Below, one piece after another: positions 15,952-25,226 of a DNA stretch of 64,000 bases. A model generated the notes under the pieces. The model was not told the DNA's origin. It ran no database searches and was given only the letters and a program-made list of their open reading frames with translations. A program made the position numbers and the translations under genes. The first letter of the stretch is position 1; each line of letters opens with the position of its first letter. The stretch is from Streptomyces lincolnensis (lineage in GTDB: Bacteria > Actinomycetota > Actinomycetes > Streptomycetales > Streptomycetaceae), in NCBI RefSeq assembly GCF_021173675.1, contig NZ_JAIHON010000009.1, positions 124,001 to 188,000 of the forward strand. Reading direction: 5' to 3'.

Positions 15952-16413
15952 CTACAGGTAGTACCGGGAGACCGACTCCGCCACGCACACCGGCTTGTCG
16001 CCGCCCTCGCGCTCCACGGTGAACGCGACGGTGACCTGGACGCCGCCGCTCACCTCGTCGACGGCCGTGATCGTGGCGGTGGCGCGCAGCCGGGAGCCGA
16101 CCGGGACCGGGGCGGGGAAACGGACCTTGTTCGTCCCGTAGTTGACGCCCATCCGCACGCCCTCGACCGTGATCAGCTGCGGGCCGAAGAGCGGCAGCAG
16201 CGAGAGGGTGAGATAGCCGTGCGCGATGGTGGTGCCGAAGGGCCCCGCGGCGGCCTTCTCCGGATCGACGTGGATCCACTGGTGGTCACCGGTGGCCTCG
16301 GCGAACAGGTCGATCCGCTTCTGGTCGACCTCCAGCCAGTCGGTGTACCCCAACTGCTCGCCCACCGCCGCCTTCAGGGCGTCGGCACCCGTGAAGATCC
16401 TCGGCTCTGCCAT
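15952..16413 (-). CDS. MaoC-family hot-dog dehydratase
   Basis: 153 residues. The hydratase-2 motif is intact: FAEATGDHQWIHVD (catalytic Asp and His) followed by GPFGTTIAHGYLTLSL. Such enzymes hydrate enoyl-CoA with R-specificity or carry out the reverse dehydration. ATG at 16413 with AAGGAGG 7 bases upstream. The upstream palindrome at 16439-16454 and the converging TetR gene point to induction by an acyl-CoA. Together with the nearby dehydrogenases this suggests side pathways of fatty-acid breakdown. Confidence 0.9.
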   Translation of the reverse strand: MAEPRIFTGADALKAAVGEQLGYTDWLEVDQKRIDLFAEATGDHQWIHVDPEKAAAGPFGTTIAHGYLTLSLLPLFGPQLITVEGVRMGVNYGTNKVRFPAPVPVGSRLRATATITAVDEVSGGVQVTVAFTVEREGGDKPVCVAESVSRYYL

Positions 16414-16438
16414 GTCCCGGCCTCCTTGCCGCAAAAGT

Positions 16439-16454
16439 CTAAGCGACTGCTTAG
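16439..16454. promoter_or_regulatory. TetR operator upstream of the MaoC gene
   Basis: CTAAGCGACTGCTTAG has perfect 6-bp arms (CTAAGC / GCTTAG), 25 bases upstream of the MaoC ATG (minus strand) and 64 bases before soxR on the other strand. It matches the half-site at 15238-15243. It could also affect soxR, which is divergent. Confidence 0.65.
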
Positions 16455-16518
16455 CATGGTCGGCTGGGGAGCCCCTGTCAACGGACCCCTCGCGGTATGA
16501 CTGGGTAGGGTTCGAGAG

Positions 16519-17004
16519 GTGCCCCAGATTCCCGAGAAGATCCATGAACTCACGGTCGGCCAGCTCGCCGCCCGCAGCGGCGCCGCCGTCTCCGCCCTGC
16601 ACTTCTACGAGTCCAAGGGCCTGATCAGCAGCCGCCGCACCGCGGGCAACCAACGCCGGTACTCCCGTGACACGCTGCGCCGGGTCGCCTTCGTCCGCGC
16701 CGCCCAGCGCGTCGGCATCCCCCTCGCCACGATCCGCGAGGCCCTCGCCGAACTCCCCGAGGAACGCACCCCCACCCGCGAGGACTGGGCCCGTCTCTCC
16801 GAGGCCTGGCGCTCCGAACTCGACGAACGCATCAAGCAGTTGAACCGGCTGCGGGACCATCTGACCGACTGCATCGGGTGCGGGTGCCTGTCCATGGACA
16901 CCTGCGTCCTGTCCAACCCGGACGACGTGTTCGGGGAGCGGCTGGGGGCGGGGTCGCGGCTGTTGGTGGAGAAGCGGCGTGATCGTCGGGAGCGGTGCGG
17001 GTAG
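16519..17004 (+). CDS. soxR: SoxR, redox-sensing [2Fe-2S] MerR-family activator
   Basis: 161 residues. The MerR DNA-binding domain is at the N-terminus (TVGQLAARSGAAVSALHFYE with SSRRTAGNQRRYSRD), followed by the dimerisation helix and the four-Cys cluster Cys118, Cys121, Cys123 and Cys129 (CIGCGCLSMDTC). The cluster spacing is identical to E. coli SoxR. In streptomycetes SoxR responds to redox-active metabolites rather than general superoxide stress (established for the family). GTG start at 16519; the only nearby ATG is out of frame. Divergent from the MaoC gene; no SoxR-controlled target is recognised beside it. Confidence 0.93.
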   Translation: MPQIPEKIHELTVGQLAARSGAAVSALHFYESKGLISSRRTAGNQRRYSRDTLRRVAFVRAAQRVGIPLATIREALAELPEERTPTREDWARLSEAWRSELDERIKQLNRLRDHLTDCIGCGCLSMDTCVLSNPDDVFGERLGAGSRLLVEKRRDRRERCG

Positions 17005-17122
17005 GTCCCGGAGTGGTCCGGCCGAGGCGGGCGGGCCCGGTCCTCGCGGGCGGGAGCGCCGCCCGGCCGCGCGCCCGGGGCGGGCGTGACACGGCGATCC
17101 ACGCCGCACTCCTGACCCGGCC

Positions 17123-17854
17123 CTAAGACGAGCGCCGGGCCGACTCGTACTGGGACAGCCCCCGGGCCACCAACTGGGCGTTGGACAGTGCCCGGTCCCC
17201 GTCCGGCAGGAGCAGGGTGTCCTCCAGGCCGATCCGGGTCGCCAGCCCGAGCCGCCCGGCCAGCCGGAGCACCGGCCATGCGCCGCCGTCCTCGCCGTGC
17301 AGCAGGACGGGGCTGCGGGAGAGGGCCGGTCCCAGTTCGGTCAGCAGCATCCGCGCGGTGTTCTCGGCCGTCTCGGGCGAGGTGTCCGTCACCTCCGCCA
17401 GTACGCGCAGCACCTCGGGGCGCAGGGGGGAGACGGCGAACCTGGCCGCCCCGTCCGTCCCCGACCAGACGCCGGCCTCCACGCCGACCCCCAGGTCGAT
17501 CAGGGCGGCGGCGACCTCCTCGGCGCCCGGCTCGTGCCAGTTCACCGAGGCGTGATCGGGCAGCACGGTCCAGTCCCGGATCCGCGCGAGACGTGCCGAG
17601 GGATCGGGCTCCGCCCAGGCGCCCGTGGTCACACCCACCGGCACCGTCACCCGGGCGCGGAGCGCCTCCAGCGTTTCCGCGACGACCCGCGGCGACACGG
17701 TGTCCCGTCCGCACGGCGTCTTGGGGTGGACATGGATGTCCGTCGCCCCGGCCGCGACGGCCTCGGCCGCGGAGTCGGCCATCGCCTGCGGCGTGAGCGG
17801 CACCGTCGCTCCGTCGACGGCTCCGCGAGAGCCGTTGAGGCACACCTGAATCAT
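17123..17854 (-). CDS. BKACE-family enzyme (3-keto-5-aminohexanoate cleavage type)
   Basis: 243 residues, a TIM-barrel fold. Family signatures are the N-terminal CLNGSRG strand, the metal-binding GATDIHVHPKTP, SVNWHEPGAEEVA, and the C-terminal RIGLEDTLLLPDG. Members condense a beta-keto acid with acetyl-CoA to give a CoA ester and acetoacetate; individual substrates vary and cannot be assigned here. ATG at 17854. The protein is about 30 residues shorter than many members, so it may be a compact subfamily. It converges with soxR. Confidence 0.82.
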   Translation of the reverse strand: MIQVCLNGSRGAVDGATVPLTPQAMADSAAEAVAAGATDIHVHPKTPCGRDTVSPRVVAETLEALRARVTVPVGVTTGAWAEPDPSARLARIRDWTVLPDHASVNWHEPGAEEVAAALIDLGVGVEAGVWSGTDGAARFAVSPLRPEVLRVLAEVTDTSPETAENTARMLLTELGPALSRSPVLLHGEDGGAWPVLRLAGRLGLATRIGLEDTLLLPDGDRALSNAQLVARGLSQYESARRSS

Positions 17855-18008
17855 GACTCGATGGTGCCAGCCGCCACGGACAACGGCCCGGAAGCCCACT
17901 CATGAGGACCCGACGGTGAACAGTCGGGGGGTGCGGCATCCCCGGCGCACCCCCGCACGCTCGGTTCCTAGGTTCGCCCGGTCGGTCCGGTCGAAGCCGC
18001 CGGTGCGG

Positions 18009-18611
18009 TCAGGCCGACACCAGCAGCCGTCCGCGCCTGGCGTCCGCCAGGGCCTCGGGCGTGAGTACGGGACGCGGTACAAGAATTCCGCAGTCCGTGC
18101 AGACCGGACCCGTGGAGGGTTCGTGGTCCAGTTCGTACTTCCAGACGAGGCGCTCGCCGCCACACGCCGGGCACTCCGAGCCCGGTTCCCGCTCCAGCGC
18201 GGAGATCAGCCGGCGCAGTACCTCCGCCAGCGGTTGATGGGGATGGACCCTGGGGTCGTCGCACCAGGCGACTCCGAAACCGCCCCAGGTCAGCCGGTGC
18301 CAGTCGTCCACGCTGCCCGGCCTGCGCAGCCCGTCGTGCTTCTCCTTCTTGCGCCGCTCGGCGAACTCGACCTCGTAGGCCAGCCAGACCGAACGCGCTT
18401 CCTCCAACTCCTCCAGTGCGGCCACGAGCCGCGCTGGGTCGGGGGAGCGGTCCTCAGGACCGAATCCTGCCCGGGAGCACAAATGGTCCCAGGTCGCCCT
18501 GTGCCCGTAAGGAGCGAACCTTTCGAGGCACTTGCGGAGCGAGTAACGCCGTAGCGCCAGATCGCACCGTGGATCGCGCACCTGTCTCGCCAGACTCCGG
18601 AAACCGGCCAT
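18009..18611 (-). CDS. Uncharacterised zinc-ribbon protein
   Basis: 200 residues. The N-terminal part is basic and helical (ARQVRDPRCDLALRRYSLRK). The middle is charged and helical (EELEEARSVWLAYEVEFAER). The C-terminus has a zinc ribbon, CPACGG and CTDCG separated by about 23 residues. I do not recognise a named family; a nucleic-acid or protein-binding role is only inferred from the ribbon. No operon partner: 154 bases separate it from the BKACE gene downstream, and the penicillin-acylase gene is divergent. Confidence 0.7.
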   Translation of the reverse strand: MAGFRSLARQVRDPRCDLALRRYSLRKCLERFAPYGHRATWDHLCSRAGFGPEDRSPDPARLVAALEELEEARSVWLAYEVEFAERRKKEKHDGLRRPGSVDDWHRLTWGGFGVAWCDDPRVHPHQPLAEVLRRLISALEREPGSECPACGGERLVWKYELDHEPSTGPVCTDCGILVPRPVLTPEALADARRGRLLVSA

Positions 18612-18843
18612 CGCCCTGCACCTCCGTCACACCTGCACCTGTACTTCGGTCACTTCGGCGTCGTCGTACGGACTTCGCACGACGTTGCCGAATAGACGTA
18701 TCGACAAGCGTTTTGGCTCCATCCGATTTCCGATGGCCTCCATAACCCATGGCACCGACTCCGAAAAGTGACGCATGTTCACCTTCAATCCCGGGGATAC
18801 CGCCGGTAACATCCCGGCTCACCCCCCGTCGGTAGGAGCTGCC

Positions 18844-21630
18844 ATGTCACGGCGCACCTCACGCACCGCTCTCGACAGACTGAGAACTCCCGGCAGACTC
18901 ACCGGGTTCCTGAAGTCCGCATCCGTATGCGCGCTGATCGCCGGTCTCTTGACCCCGCTCGCCCAGGCCCCCTCGGTGGCCGCGGAGGCGGCGGTGGCCA
19001 ACGACCACTGCGGCAACCAGTGTTCCGACATCCTGCCGCCCGGCCAGAACGGCAACGCCACCCTCGCGCAGATCCTGCTCAACCAGGCGTTCGGCAGCCA
19101 GCCCGAGCACGCCGAGGACCAGCTCGGCCCGTACGCCAACCTGGCCAAGGGCTACCCGTCGCTCACCAACTCCACCATCAACACGTTCTTCAACGACGCG
19201 TCTTTCGGGGTCCCCGCCGATCAAGTCGCCTCCACGCTCAAGCCCGCCGGCCGCAGTGACGTGACGATCGTCCGCGACAAGAAGACGGGTGTGCCGCACA
19301 TCACCGGTACCACCAGATACGGCACCGAGTTCGGAGCGGGCTATGCGGCGGCCCAGGACCGCCTGTGGCTCATGGACGTCTTCCGGCACGTGGGACGCGG
19401 CCAGCTGACCCCCTTCGCGGGCGGCGCCCCGTCCAACCAGGGCCTGGAGCAGCAGTTCTGGCGCAGCGCCCCCTACACCGAGGCCGATCTCCAGGCCCAG
19501 ATCGACAACGCGGCCGCGGCGGCCGGCGAGCGCGGCAAGCTGGCCCTCGCCGACGTCAACGCCTACGTCGCCGGCATCAACGCCTACATCGACGCCTCCG
19601 ACAGCGGCCGCTACTTCCCCGGCGAGTACGTCCTGACCGGCCACAAGGACTCCGTCACCAACGCCGGCACGATCGAGAAGTTCAAGCCCACCGACCTGGT
19701 CGCGCTGGCCTCCGTCATCGGCGCGCTCTTCGGCGCCGGGGGCGGCGGCGAGGTCAACAACGCCCTCTCGCTGCTCGCCGCCCAGGAGAAGTACGGCGTC
19801 GCCGAGGGCACCGAGGTCTGGGAGTCCTTCCGCGAGCGCAACGACCCCGAGGCCGTCCTCACCGTCCACGACGGCAGCTTCCCGTACGCCACCAAGCCCG
19901 CCGACCCGCAGGGCGAGGCCCTGCCCGACGCCGGCACGGTGGCCGCGGAACAGCTCGTGTACGACCGCACCGGCAGCGCGGCCACCACGGGCGCCACCAG
20001 CGCCTCCACCACGGCGGCGAAGGCGGCCGTCAGCTCCGCCAGGCGCGGGATGTCCAACGCCCTGGTGGTGAGCGGCGCGCACACCGCGAGCGGCAACCCG
20101 ATCGCCGTCTTCGGCCCGCAGACCGGCTACTTCGCGCCCCAGCTGCTGATGCTCCAGGAGATCCAGGGCCCCGGCATCAGCGCCCGCGGCGCCTCCTTCG
20201 CGGGCCTGAGCATGTACGTCGAGCTGGGCCGCGGCCAGGACTACGCCTGGAGCGCCACCACCTCCGGCCAGGACATCATCGACACCTACGCCGTCGAACT
20301 GTGCCAGGACGACTACCACTACCTGTACCGCGGCACCTGCACGCCGATGGAGAAGGTCGAGCGGAAGAACGCCTGGGTGCCGACCACGGCCGACGGCACC
20401 GCCGCGGGGTCGTACACGATGCGGGTCTGGCGCACCGCGTACGGACCGGTCGAGTACCGCGCGACCGTTGGCGGCAAGAAGGTCGCCTACACCACCCTGC
20501 GCTCCTCCTATCTGCACGAGGCCGACTCGATCATCGGCTTCCAGATGCTGAACGACCCGGACTACGTCAAGGGCCCCGAGGACTTCCAGGAGGCGGTGCA
20601 GCACATCAACTACACCTTCAACTGGTTCTACGCCGACTCCGAGCACACCGCGTACTACAACAGCGGCGACAACCCGGTGCGGGCCACCGGCGTCGACGCC
20701 GAGTTCCCGGTGTGGGCGCGGCCGGCGTACGAGTGGCGGAACTGGACGCCGACGACCAACACGGCCCAGTACACCGCCGCCTCCGCCCACCCGAACTCCA
20801 TGGACCAGGACTACTACATCTCCTGGAACAACAAGCAGGCCAGGGACTACACCACCGCCCCCTGGGGCAACGGCTCGGTCCACCGCGGCAACCTCCTGGA
20901 CGACCGGGTGAAGAAGCTGGTCGCCGCGGGCGGGGTCACCCGGGCCCAGCTGGTGAAGGCCATGGCCGACGCCGGTCTCGCCGACCTCAGGGCGGAGGAC
21001 GTCCTGCCGGACCTGCTCAAGGTCGTCACCAGCTCGCCGGTGACCGACTCGACCGCCGCGGCGGCGGTGAGCAAGCTCCAGGCGTGGGTGACGGCCGGTG
21101 CCAGGCGCACGGAGACCTCGGCCGGTTCGAAGACGTACGCCCACGCCGACGCGATCCGCATCCTGGACGCCTGGTGGCCGCTGCTGGTCAAGGCCGAGTT
21201 CGAACCGGGGCTCGGCAGCGACCTGTACACCGCCTTCACCGCCAACCTGCCCGTCGACGAGGCCCCCTCCGCCGCCCACGGCCCGACCGGGGCGCACGCC
21301 GGAAGCTCCTTCCAGTACGGCTGGTGGAGCTATGTCGACAAGGACATCCGCTCGGTGCTCGGCGAGTCGGTCCAGGGGCCGCTCGCGCGCGAGTACTGCG
21401 GCGGCGGCAGCCTCAGCGCCTGCCGGGACGTCCTGATCGCCTCGCTGAAGCAGGCGGCGGGCAGGACCGCGGCCCAGGTCTACCCCGGCGACGACCTGTG
21501 CGCCGCGGGCAACCAGTGGTGCGCCGACTCGATCGTCCAGCGCACCCTGGGCGGCATCAAGCACTACAACATCAGCTGGCAGAACCGGCCGACCTACCAG
21601 CAGGTCGTGGAGTTCACCTCGCACCGGTAG
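18844..21630 (+). CDS. Secreted penicillin-acylase-family N-terminal-nucleophile hydrolase
   Basis: 928 residues. A long signal peptide (SVCALIAGLLTPLAQAPSVA) is followed by the alpha-chain domain with GAGYAAAQDRLWLMDVFR. The predicted autoprocessing site precedes Ser404 in RRGMSNALVVSG, which becomes the N-terminal nucleophile of the beta chain. YAWSATTSGQDIIDTYA matches the conserved beta-chain core. The family hydrolyses amide bonds of penicillins, acyl-homoserine lactones, echinocandin-type lipopeptides and similar substrates, so the natural substrate is open. ATG at 18844 has GTAGGAG upstream; an in-frame ATG at 18775 gives no signal-like N-terminus. Convergent with an alpha/beta hydrolase. 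Confidence 0.9.
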   Translation: MSRRTSRTALDRLRTPGRLTGFLKSASVCALIAGLLTPLAQAPSVAAEAAVANDHCGNQCSDILPPGQNGNATLAQILLNQAFGSQPEHAEDQLGPYANLAKGYPSLTNSTINTFFNDASFGVPADQVASTLKPAGRSDVTIVRDKKTGVPHITGTTRYGTEFGAGYAAAQDRLWLMDVFRHVGRGQLTPFAGGAPSNQGLEQQFWRSAPYTEADLQAQIDNAAAAAGERGKLALADVNAYVAGINAYIDASDSGRYFPGEYVLTGHKDSVTNAGTIEKFKPTDLVALASVIGALFGAGGGGEVNNALSLLAAQEKYGVAEGTEVWESFRERNDPEAVLTVHDGSFPYATKPADPQGEALPDAGTVAAEQLVYDRTGSAATTGATSASTTAAKAAVSSARRGMSNALVVSGAHTASGNPIAVFGPQTGYFAPQLLMLQEIQGPGISARGASFAGLSMYVELGRGQDYAWSATTSGQDIIDTYAVELCQDDYHYLYRGTCTPMEKVERKNAWVPTTADGTAAGSYTMRVWRTAYGPVEYRATVGGKKVAYTTLRSSYLHEADSIIGFQMLNDPDYVKGPEDFQEAVQHINYTFNWFYADSEHTAYYNSGDNPVRATGVDAEFPVWARPAYEWRNWTPTTNTAQYTAASAHPNSMDQDYYISWNNKQARDYTTAPWGNGSVHRGNLLDDRVKKLVAAGGVTRAQLVKAMADAGLADLRAEDVLPDLLKVVTSSPVTDSTAAAAVSKLQAWVTAGARRTETSAGSKTYAHADAIRILDAWWPLLVKAEFEPGLGSDLYTAFTANLPVDEAPSAAHGPTGAHAGSSFQYGWWSYVDKDIRSVLGESVQGPLAREYCGGGSLSACRDVLIASLKQAAGRTAAQVYPGDDLCAAGNQWCADSIVQRTLGGIKHYNISWQNRPTYQQVVEFTSHR

Positions 21631-21646
21631 GCCGACGACGGTCGGC
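21631..21646. terminator. Short hairpin between convergent genes
   Basis: GCCGAC at 21631-21636, a GACG loop and GTCGGC at 21641-21646 form a 6-bp stem immediately after the acylase stop and just beyond the stop of the converging hydrolase. There is no T run on either side, so it would be a weak or factor-dependent terminator. Confidence 0.35.
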
Positions 21647-21652
21647 GGCGGG

Positions 21653-22996
21653 TCAGCGGACGCGGCCCGCCGCCACCACCAGCTGGGCCAGCTCCCGGTG
21701 CACGATGTCGCTGTGCGCGCCGGAGGGCGCCCCGCCCCGTTTGACCACCTCGGCCGCGTCCACGTTCACACACCCCGAGGCGGGCAGCTTCGCCGTCAGC
21801 GCGGCGGCGAGCGTGAGCGCCCGCGTGCCCGGCAGCGCCTGAACACCGCCGTACCCGAGCGCCCCCCACCGGGTCCGCAGCGACCTCCCCATGTCGAGGC
21901 CCGCCGCGGCCTCGGGGGTGTCGTCGTCGCGGAACTCCCGGTCGTGGCCCGCCATCCGGGAGGCCAGCGGATAGATGCTCCCGAGGGCCGAGTCGTGCCG
22001 GGAGTGGCAGCACACCAAGGGCCCGTCGATCCGCAACTGCTGCCCCTGGAGCACCCCTCCCGCGCGCGTGTCGTGCGGCAGCCGGGGCGCGAACGCGTAG
22101 TGGGAGAAGGCCCCTTGGAGCAGGGTCACCGACTTCACCGACCGCACCCCCTCCGGCAGCCCGCGCAGCGCGAACGACACCAGCCGCGCGCCGAAACTGT
22201 GCCCCACCAGATGCACCCGCAGGGCGGGCGCCTTCGCGGCGAGCTGCCCGACCACCCGGCCGAGCCCGCGCTCGCCGACCGTCCCCGCGCGCCGCTTCAT
22301 CGCGTAGTACGTCGCCTGCCGCAACAGCTCGTGCGCCCCGTGCCACGGGTTGGGAATCGCGAACTGGGCCGCCCCGTCCGGGGATTCGGCCTCGGCGAGC
22401 GCCCCCGCGAACTCCTCGCAGACCTCCGCCGCGGACCGCGCGAACATCAGGGGCTCGTCCTGCGGCACGCCCTCCGCCAGCGTGTCCGCGGCGAACAGCA
22501 CCTGCGGCCCGGCCGGGACCACCTCCACCAGCAGTCGCACCAGCCGCCCGAACTCCTCCAACTCGGCCTCCTCGCGCGGCTGCTGGTCCAGCAGTCGCGC
22601 GATCCGGTCGATCACGGTGGCCCGGCCCGGAAAGGTCTCCAGCAGTGCGTGCCGGGTGTCCTTGTCGAGCACCGGACGCGGCGGGAGCTCGGCGGCCACG
22701 GCCCGCGGGAAGTCCGGGATCGGCTCGTCCGAGAACCGCATCGACGGCCACACCACGCCGACGTACCCGAGCTTCGCCTTCGGGACGAGCGCCGGGAACG
22801 GCGCGAAGAAACGGCTGTAGAGCCGGGTCGCGCCCGAACGGTCGCTGTTCCAGCCGTGCGCGAAGACGACCAGATCCTTGACGCCGTGCTGCACCACGCC
22901 CGCGAGCAGCCTGTCCCGCCGCCCGGTGTCCGGATCCCCGTCCGCGTCGAACGTCAGCTCCCAGTACGGTGTCACGCTCATCGTCGGTTCCGCCAT
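21653..22996 (-). CDS. Alpha/beta-hydrolase-fold protein
   Basis: 447 residues. The oxyanion region is VVFAHGWNSDRSG, the nucleophile elbow is LVGHSFGARLV (Ser in GHSFG), and a C-terminal His candidate is in GAHSDIVH. It has a longer insert between strand 3 and the elbow than typical esterases. The family appears as a large, poorly characterised streptomycete hydrolase group, and no substrate can be proposed. ATG at 22996 is supported by AAGGGGATC upstream rather than an in-frame ATG at 23038. The gene stands between the acylase and NamZ-type genes. Confidence 0.75.
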   Translation of the reverse strand: MAEPTMSVTPYWELTFDADGDPDTGRRDRLLAGVVQHGVKDLVVFAHGWNSDRSGATRLYSRFFAPFPALVPKAKLGYVGVVWPSMRFSDEPIPDFPRAVAAELPPRPVLDKDTRHALLETFPGRATVIDRIARLLDQQPREEAELEEFGRLVRLLVEVVPAGPQVLFAADTLAEGVPQDEPLMFARSAAEVCEEFAGALAEAESPDGAAQFAIPNPWHGAHELLRQATYYAMKRRAGTVGERGLGRVVGQLAAKAPALRVHLVGHSFGARLVSFALRGLPEGVRSVKSVTLLQGAFSHYAFAPRLPHDTRAGGVLQGQQLRIDGPLVCCHSRHDSALGSIYPLASRMAGHDREFRDDDTPEAAAGLDMGRSLRTRWGALGYGGVQALPGTRALTLAAALTAKLPASGCVNVDAAEVVKRGGAPSGAHSDIVHRELAQLVVAAGRVR

Positions 22997-23100
22997 GACG
23001 ATCCCCTTGTCCCCCGAAGTGATGCGATATGGGCGCATCGTCCTGCTGTCGGGGGAACTTGGCCAGACGTCGTGGCTCAGTCGTCACCCATTCGTATGGC

Positions 23101-24348
23101 TCATCTGTAAAGGAGGTACTTCCGGCGCATCGCGCGGAACGCGGCCAGCTCCTCCTGCCAGGCGGCCACCACCTCGTCGGTGTCCGCGCCGGCGTCGATC
23201 ATCGTGCGCACCAGCGTGGACCCCGTCAGCTTGTCGATCCAGTTGTCCGGGCGCCAGGCGAAGCCGCTCCACACCCTCCTGGCGGTCACCAGGAGCGCGA
23301 TCCCGGTGCGTACGGGGTCGTAGGCGTCCCGGTCGTGCACATGGACCTGCACGCCCCCGACCGTCTTCCCCTGGAACTTGGAGAAGGTCGGCGCGAAGTA
23401 CGCCTCCCTGAAGCGCACCCCCGGCAGCGCGAGTTCGTTCGCCGCGGCGGCCCACCGCCCGTCGACGCCCTCCGCGCCGAGCAGTTCGAAGGGCCGGGTC
23501 GTCCCGCGCCCCTCCGACAGGTTCGTGCCCTCGAAGAGACACGTCCCCGAATACACCAGGGCGGTGTCCGGCGTCGGCATGTTCGGGCTCGGCGGCACCC
23601 AGGGCAGCGCTGTGTCGTCGTACCACTGCGACCGCCGCCAGCCGGTCATCTCCACGGTGTCCAGCTCCACCGGCGCGGTCAGGAACTCGCCGTTGAACAG
23701 CCGTGCCAGCTCGGCGGCCGTCATCCCGTGCGCCTGCGCGATCGGCTGCCTCCCCACGAAGGTGGCGAACTCCTTGTGCAGGACGGGGCCGAGCGCCGCG
23801 CGGCCGGTGACCGGGTTGGGGCGGTCCAGCACGACGAAGCGTTTGCCCGCCAGCTGGGCCGCCTCCATGCAGTCGTAGAGCGTCCAGATGTACGTGTAGA
23901 AGCGGGCGCCGACGTCCTGGATGTCGAAGACGATCGTGTCCACGCCGGAGGCGGTGAAGATGTCCGCCAGCGGGCGGCCGCTCTTGAGGTACGTGTCGTA
24001 GACGGGGAGCCCTGTGGCCGGGTCGTCGTAGCGGCCCTCGGAGCCGCCGGCCTGGGCGGTGCCGCGAAAGCCGTGCTCGGGGCCGAAGACGGCGGTGAGG
24101 TTCACCCGGTCGTCGGCGTGCATGACGTCGACGATGTGGCGGACGTCCCGGGTGACGCCGGTGGGGTTGGTGACGATTCCGACCCGCCGGCCGTTGAGGG
24201 CTTTGTAGCCGGTCGCGGCGAGGTTCTCGAAGCCGGTGCGGACGCGGCGGGGGTGGGTGGCCGCCGCGGCGGGGGATGCGGAGGTGAGGGAGGTGGCTGC
24301 CGTGGTCGCTGCGAGGAGGGCTCGTCTGGATAGGCGCATGGGGGGCAC
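23101..24348 (-). CDS. Exported exo-beta-N-acetylmuramidase NamZ-type (DUF1343)
   Basis: About 415 residues. A Tat-like signal (RLSRRALLAATTAA) targets it for export. The catalytic domain shows RVGIVTNPTGVT, a GPEHGFRG motif, FDIQDVGARFYTY and YSGTCLFEGTN, all typical of DUF1343. Bacillus NamZ of this family removes terminal MurNAc from peptidoglycan fragments (established for that member). This suggests cell-wall recycling or scavenging. GTG at 24348 has GGGAG 7 bases upstream; the ATG at 24339 is an alternative that loses three residues. Divergent from the SDR operon. Confidence 0.88.
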   Translation of the reverse strand: MPPMRLSRRALLAATTAATSLTSASPAAAATHPRRVRTGFENLAATGYKALNGRRVGIVTNPTGVTRDVRHIVDVMHADDRVNLTAVFGPEHGFRGTAQAGGSEGRYDDPATGLPVYDTYLKSGRPLADIFTASGVDTIVFDIQDVGARFYTYIWTLYDCMEAAQLAGKRFVVLDRPNPVTGRAALGPVLHKEFATFVGRQPIAQAHGMTAAELARLFNGEFLTAPVELDTVEMTGWRRSQWYDDTALPWVPPSPNMPTPDTALVYSGTCLFEGTNLSEGRGTTRPFELLGAEGVDGRWAAAANELALPGVRFREAYFAPTFSKFQGKTVGGVQVHVHDRDAYDPVRTGIALLVTARRVWSGFAWRPDNWIDKLTGSTLVRTMIDAGADTDEVVAAWQEELAAFRAMRRKYLLYR

Positions 24349-24402
24349 GGTATTGCTCCCGAAGGGCGCGAGGAAGCATCTCCGACACCCCTTTCTTACA
24401 AC

Positions 24403-24420
24403 ATACCGACCGGTTAGTCT
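24403..24420. promoter_or_regulatory. TetR-type operator of the SDR / acyl-CoA ligase / TetR operon
   Basis: ATACCGACCGGTTAGTCT has a consensus left half (ATACCGACC) and a degenerate right half, 33 bases before the SDR ATG. It is one of three related sites in the window (with 9859-9876 and 34706-34723). The last gene of this operon encodes a TetR protein, making feedback control likely. Confidence 0.6.
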
Positions 24421-24452
24421 GACTGGCGTCGAGCCGCAGTCGAAGGAGACCG

Positions 24453-25226
24453 ATGGTGGAAGCCCTGCGAGATGCCTCAGTCGTGGTCACCGGGGCGGGA
24501 GGTGGCATCGGGGCGGCTCTCGCCCGGCGGTTCGCCGCCGAAGGTGCCCGGGTCGTCGTCAATGATCTGGATGCCGGGCGGGCCAAGGCCGTGGCCGAGG
24601 AGATCGGGGGGATCGCCGTCGCCGGGGACGCCTCCGCGATCGTCGGGGAGGCCCGGGACGCGCTCGGCGGGACCGTCGACGTGTACTGCGCCAACGCCGG
24701 GGTCGGCTTCGCGGGCGGGGACGCCGACGGACCGCTGGACGAGAACGTCTGGGCCACGTCCTGGGACGTGAACGTGATGGCACATGTCCGGGCCGCTCAC
24801 GCGCTGCTTCCGGGCTGGCTGGAGCGCGGCAGCGGGCGGTTCGTGTCCACCGTGTCGGCGGCCGGGGTGCTGACGATGATCGGGGCCGCGCCCTACAGCG
24901 TGACCAAGCACGGGGCGTACGCCTTCGCCGAGTACCTGTCGCTGACGTACCGGCACCGGGGGCTGAAGGTGCACGCGATCTGTCCGCAGGGGGTGCGCAC
25001 CGACATGCTGGCGGCGACCGGGAGGGCGGGCGACCTGGTGCTGAAGCCGACGGCGGTCGAGCCCGAGGATGTCGCCGAGGCACTGTTCCGGGGGATCGAG
25101 GAGGACCGCTTCCTGATCCTGCCGCATCCGGAGGTGGCCGGGTACTACCAGGCACGGGCGGCCGATCCGGACCGCTGGCTGGCCGGCATGAACCACATCC
25201 AGCGGAAGTGGGAGGAGGCCCGATGA
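24453..25226 (+). CDS. Short-chain dehydrogenase/reductase
   Basis: 257 residues. NAD(P)-binding TGAGGGIG, the ANAG motif in YCANAGVGFA, catalytic Ser in STVSAAG, and Tyr/Lys in PYSVTKHG are all present. The C-terminal part is typical of SDRs that act on CoA- or lipid-linked alcohols. AAGGAG lies 5 bases before the ATG. Its stop overlaps the start of the acyl-CoA ligase gene (ATGA), so it belongs to the same lipid operon. Substrate unknown. Confidence 0.9.
   Translation: MVEALRDASVVVTGAGGGIGAALARRFAAEGARVVVNDLDAGRAKAVAEEIGGIAVAGDASAIVGEARDALGGTVDVYCANAGVGFAGGDADGPLDENVWATSWDVNVMAHVRAAHALLPGWLERGSGRFVSTVSAAGVLTMIGAAPYSVTKHGAYAFAEYLSLTYRHRGLKVHAICPQGVRTDMLAATGRAGDLVLKPTAVEPEDVAEALFRGIEEDRFLILPHPEVAGYYQARAADPDRWLAGMNHIQRKWEEAR

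Noticed and set aside
18859..21624. 921-codon frame opposite the penicillin acylase
   Set aside because: Antisense shadow of a gene with clear signal peptide and catalytic residues.
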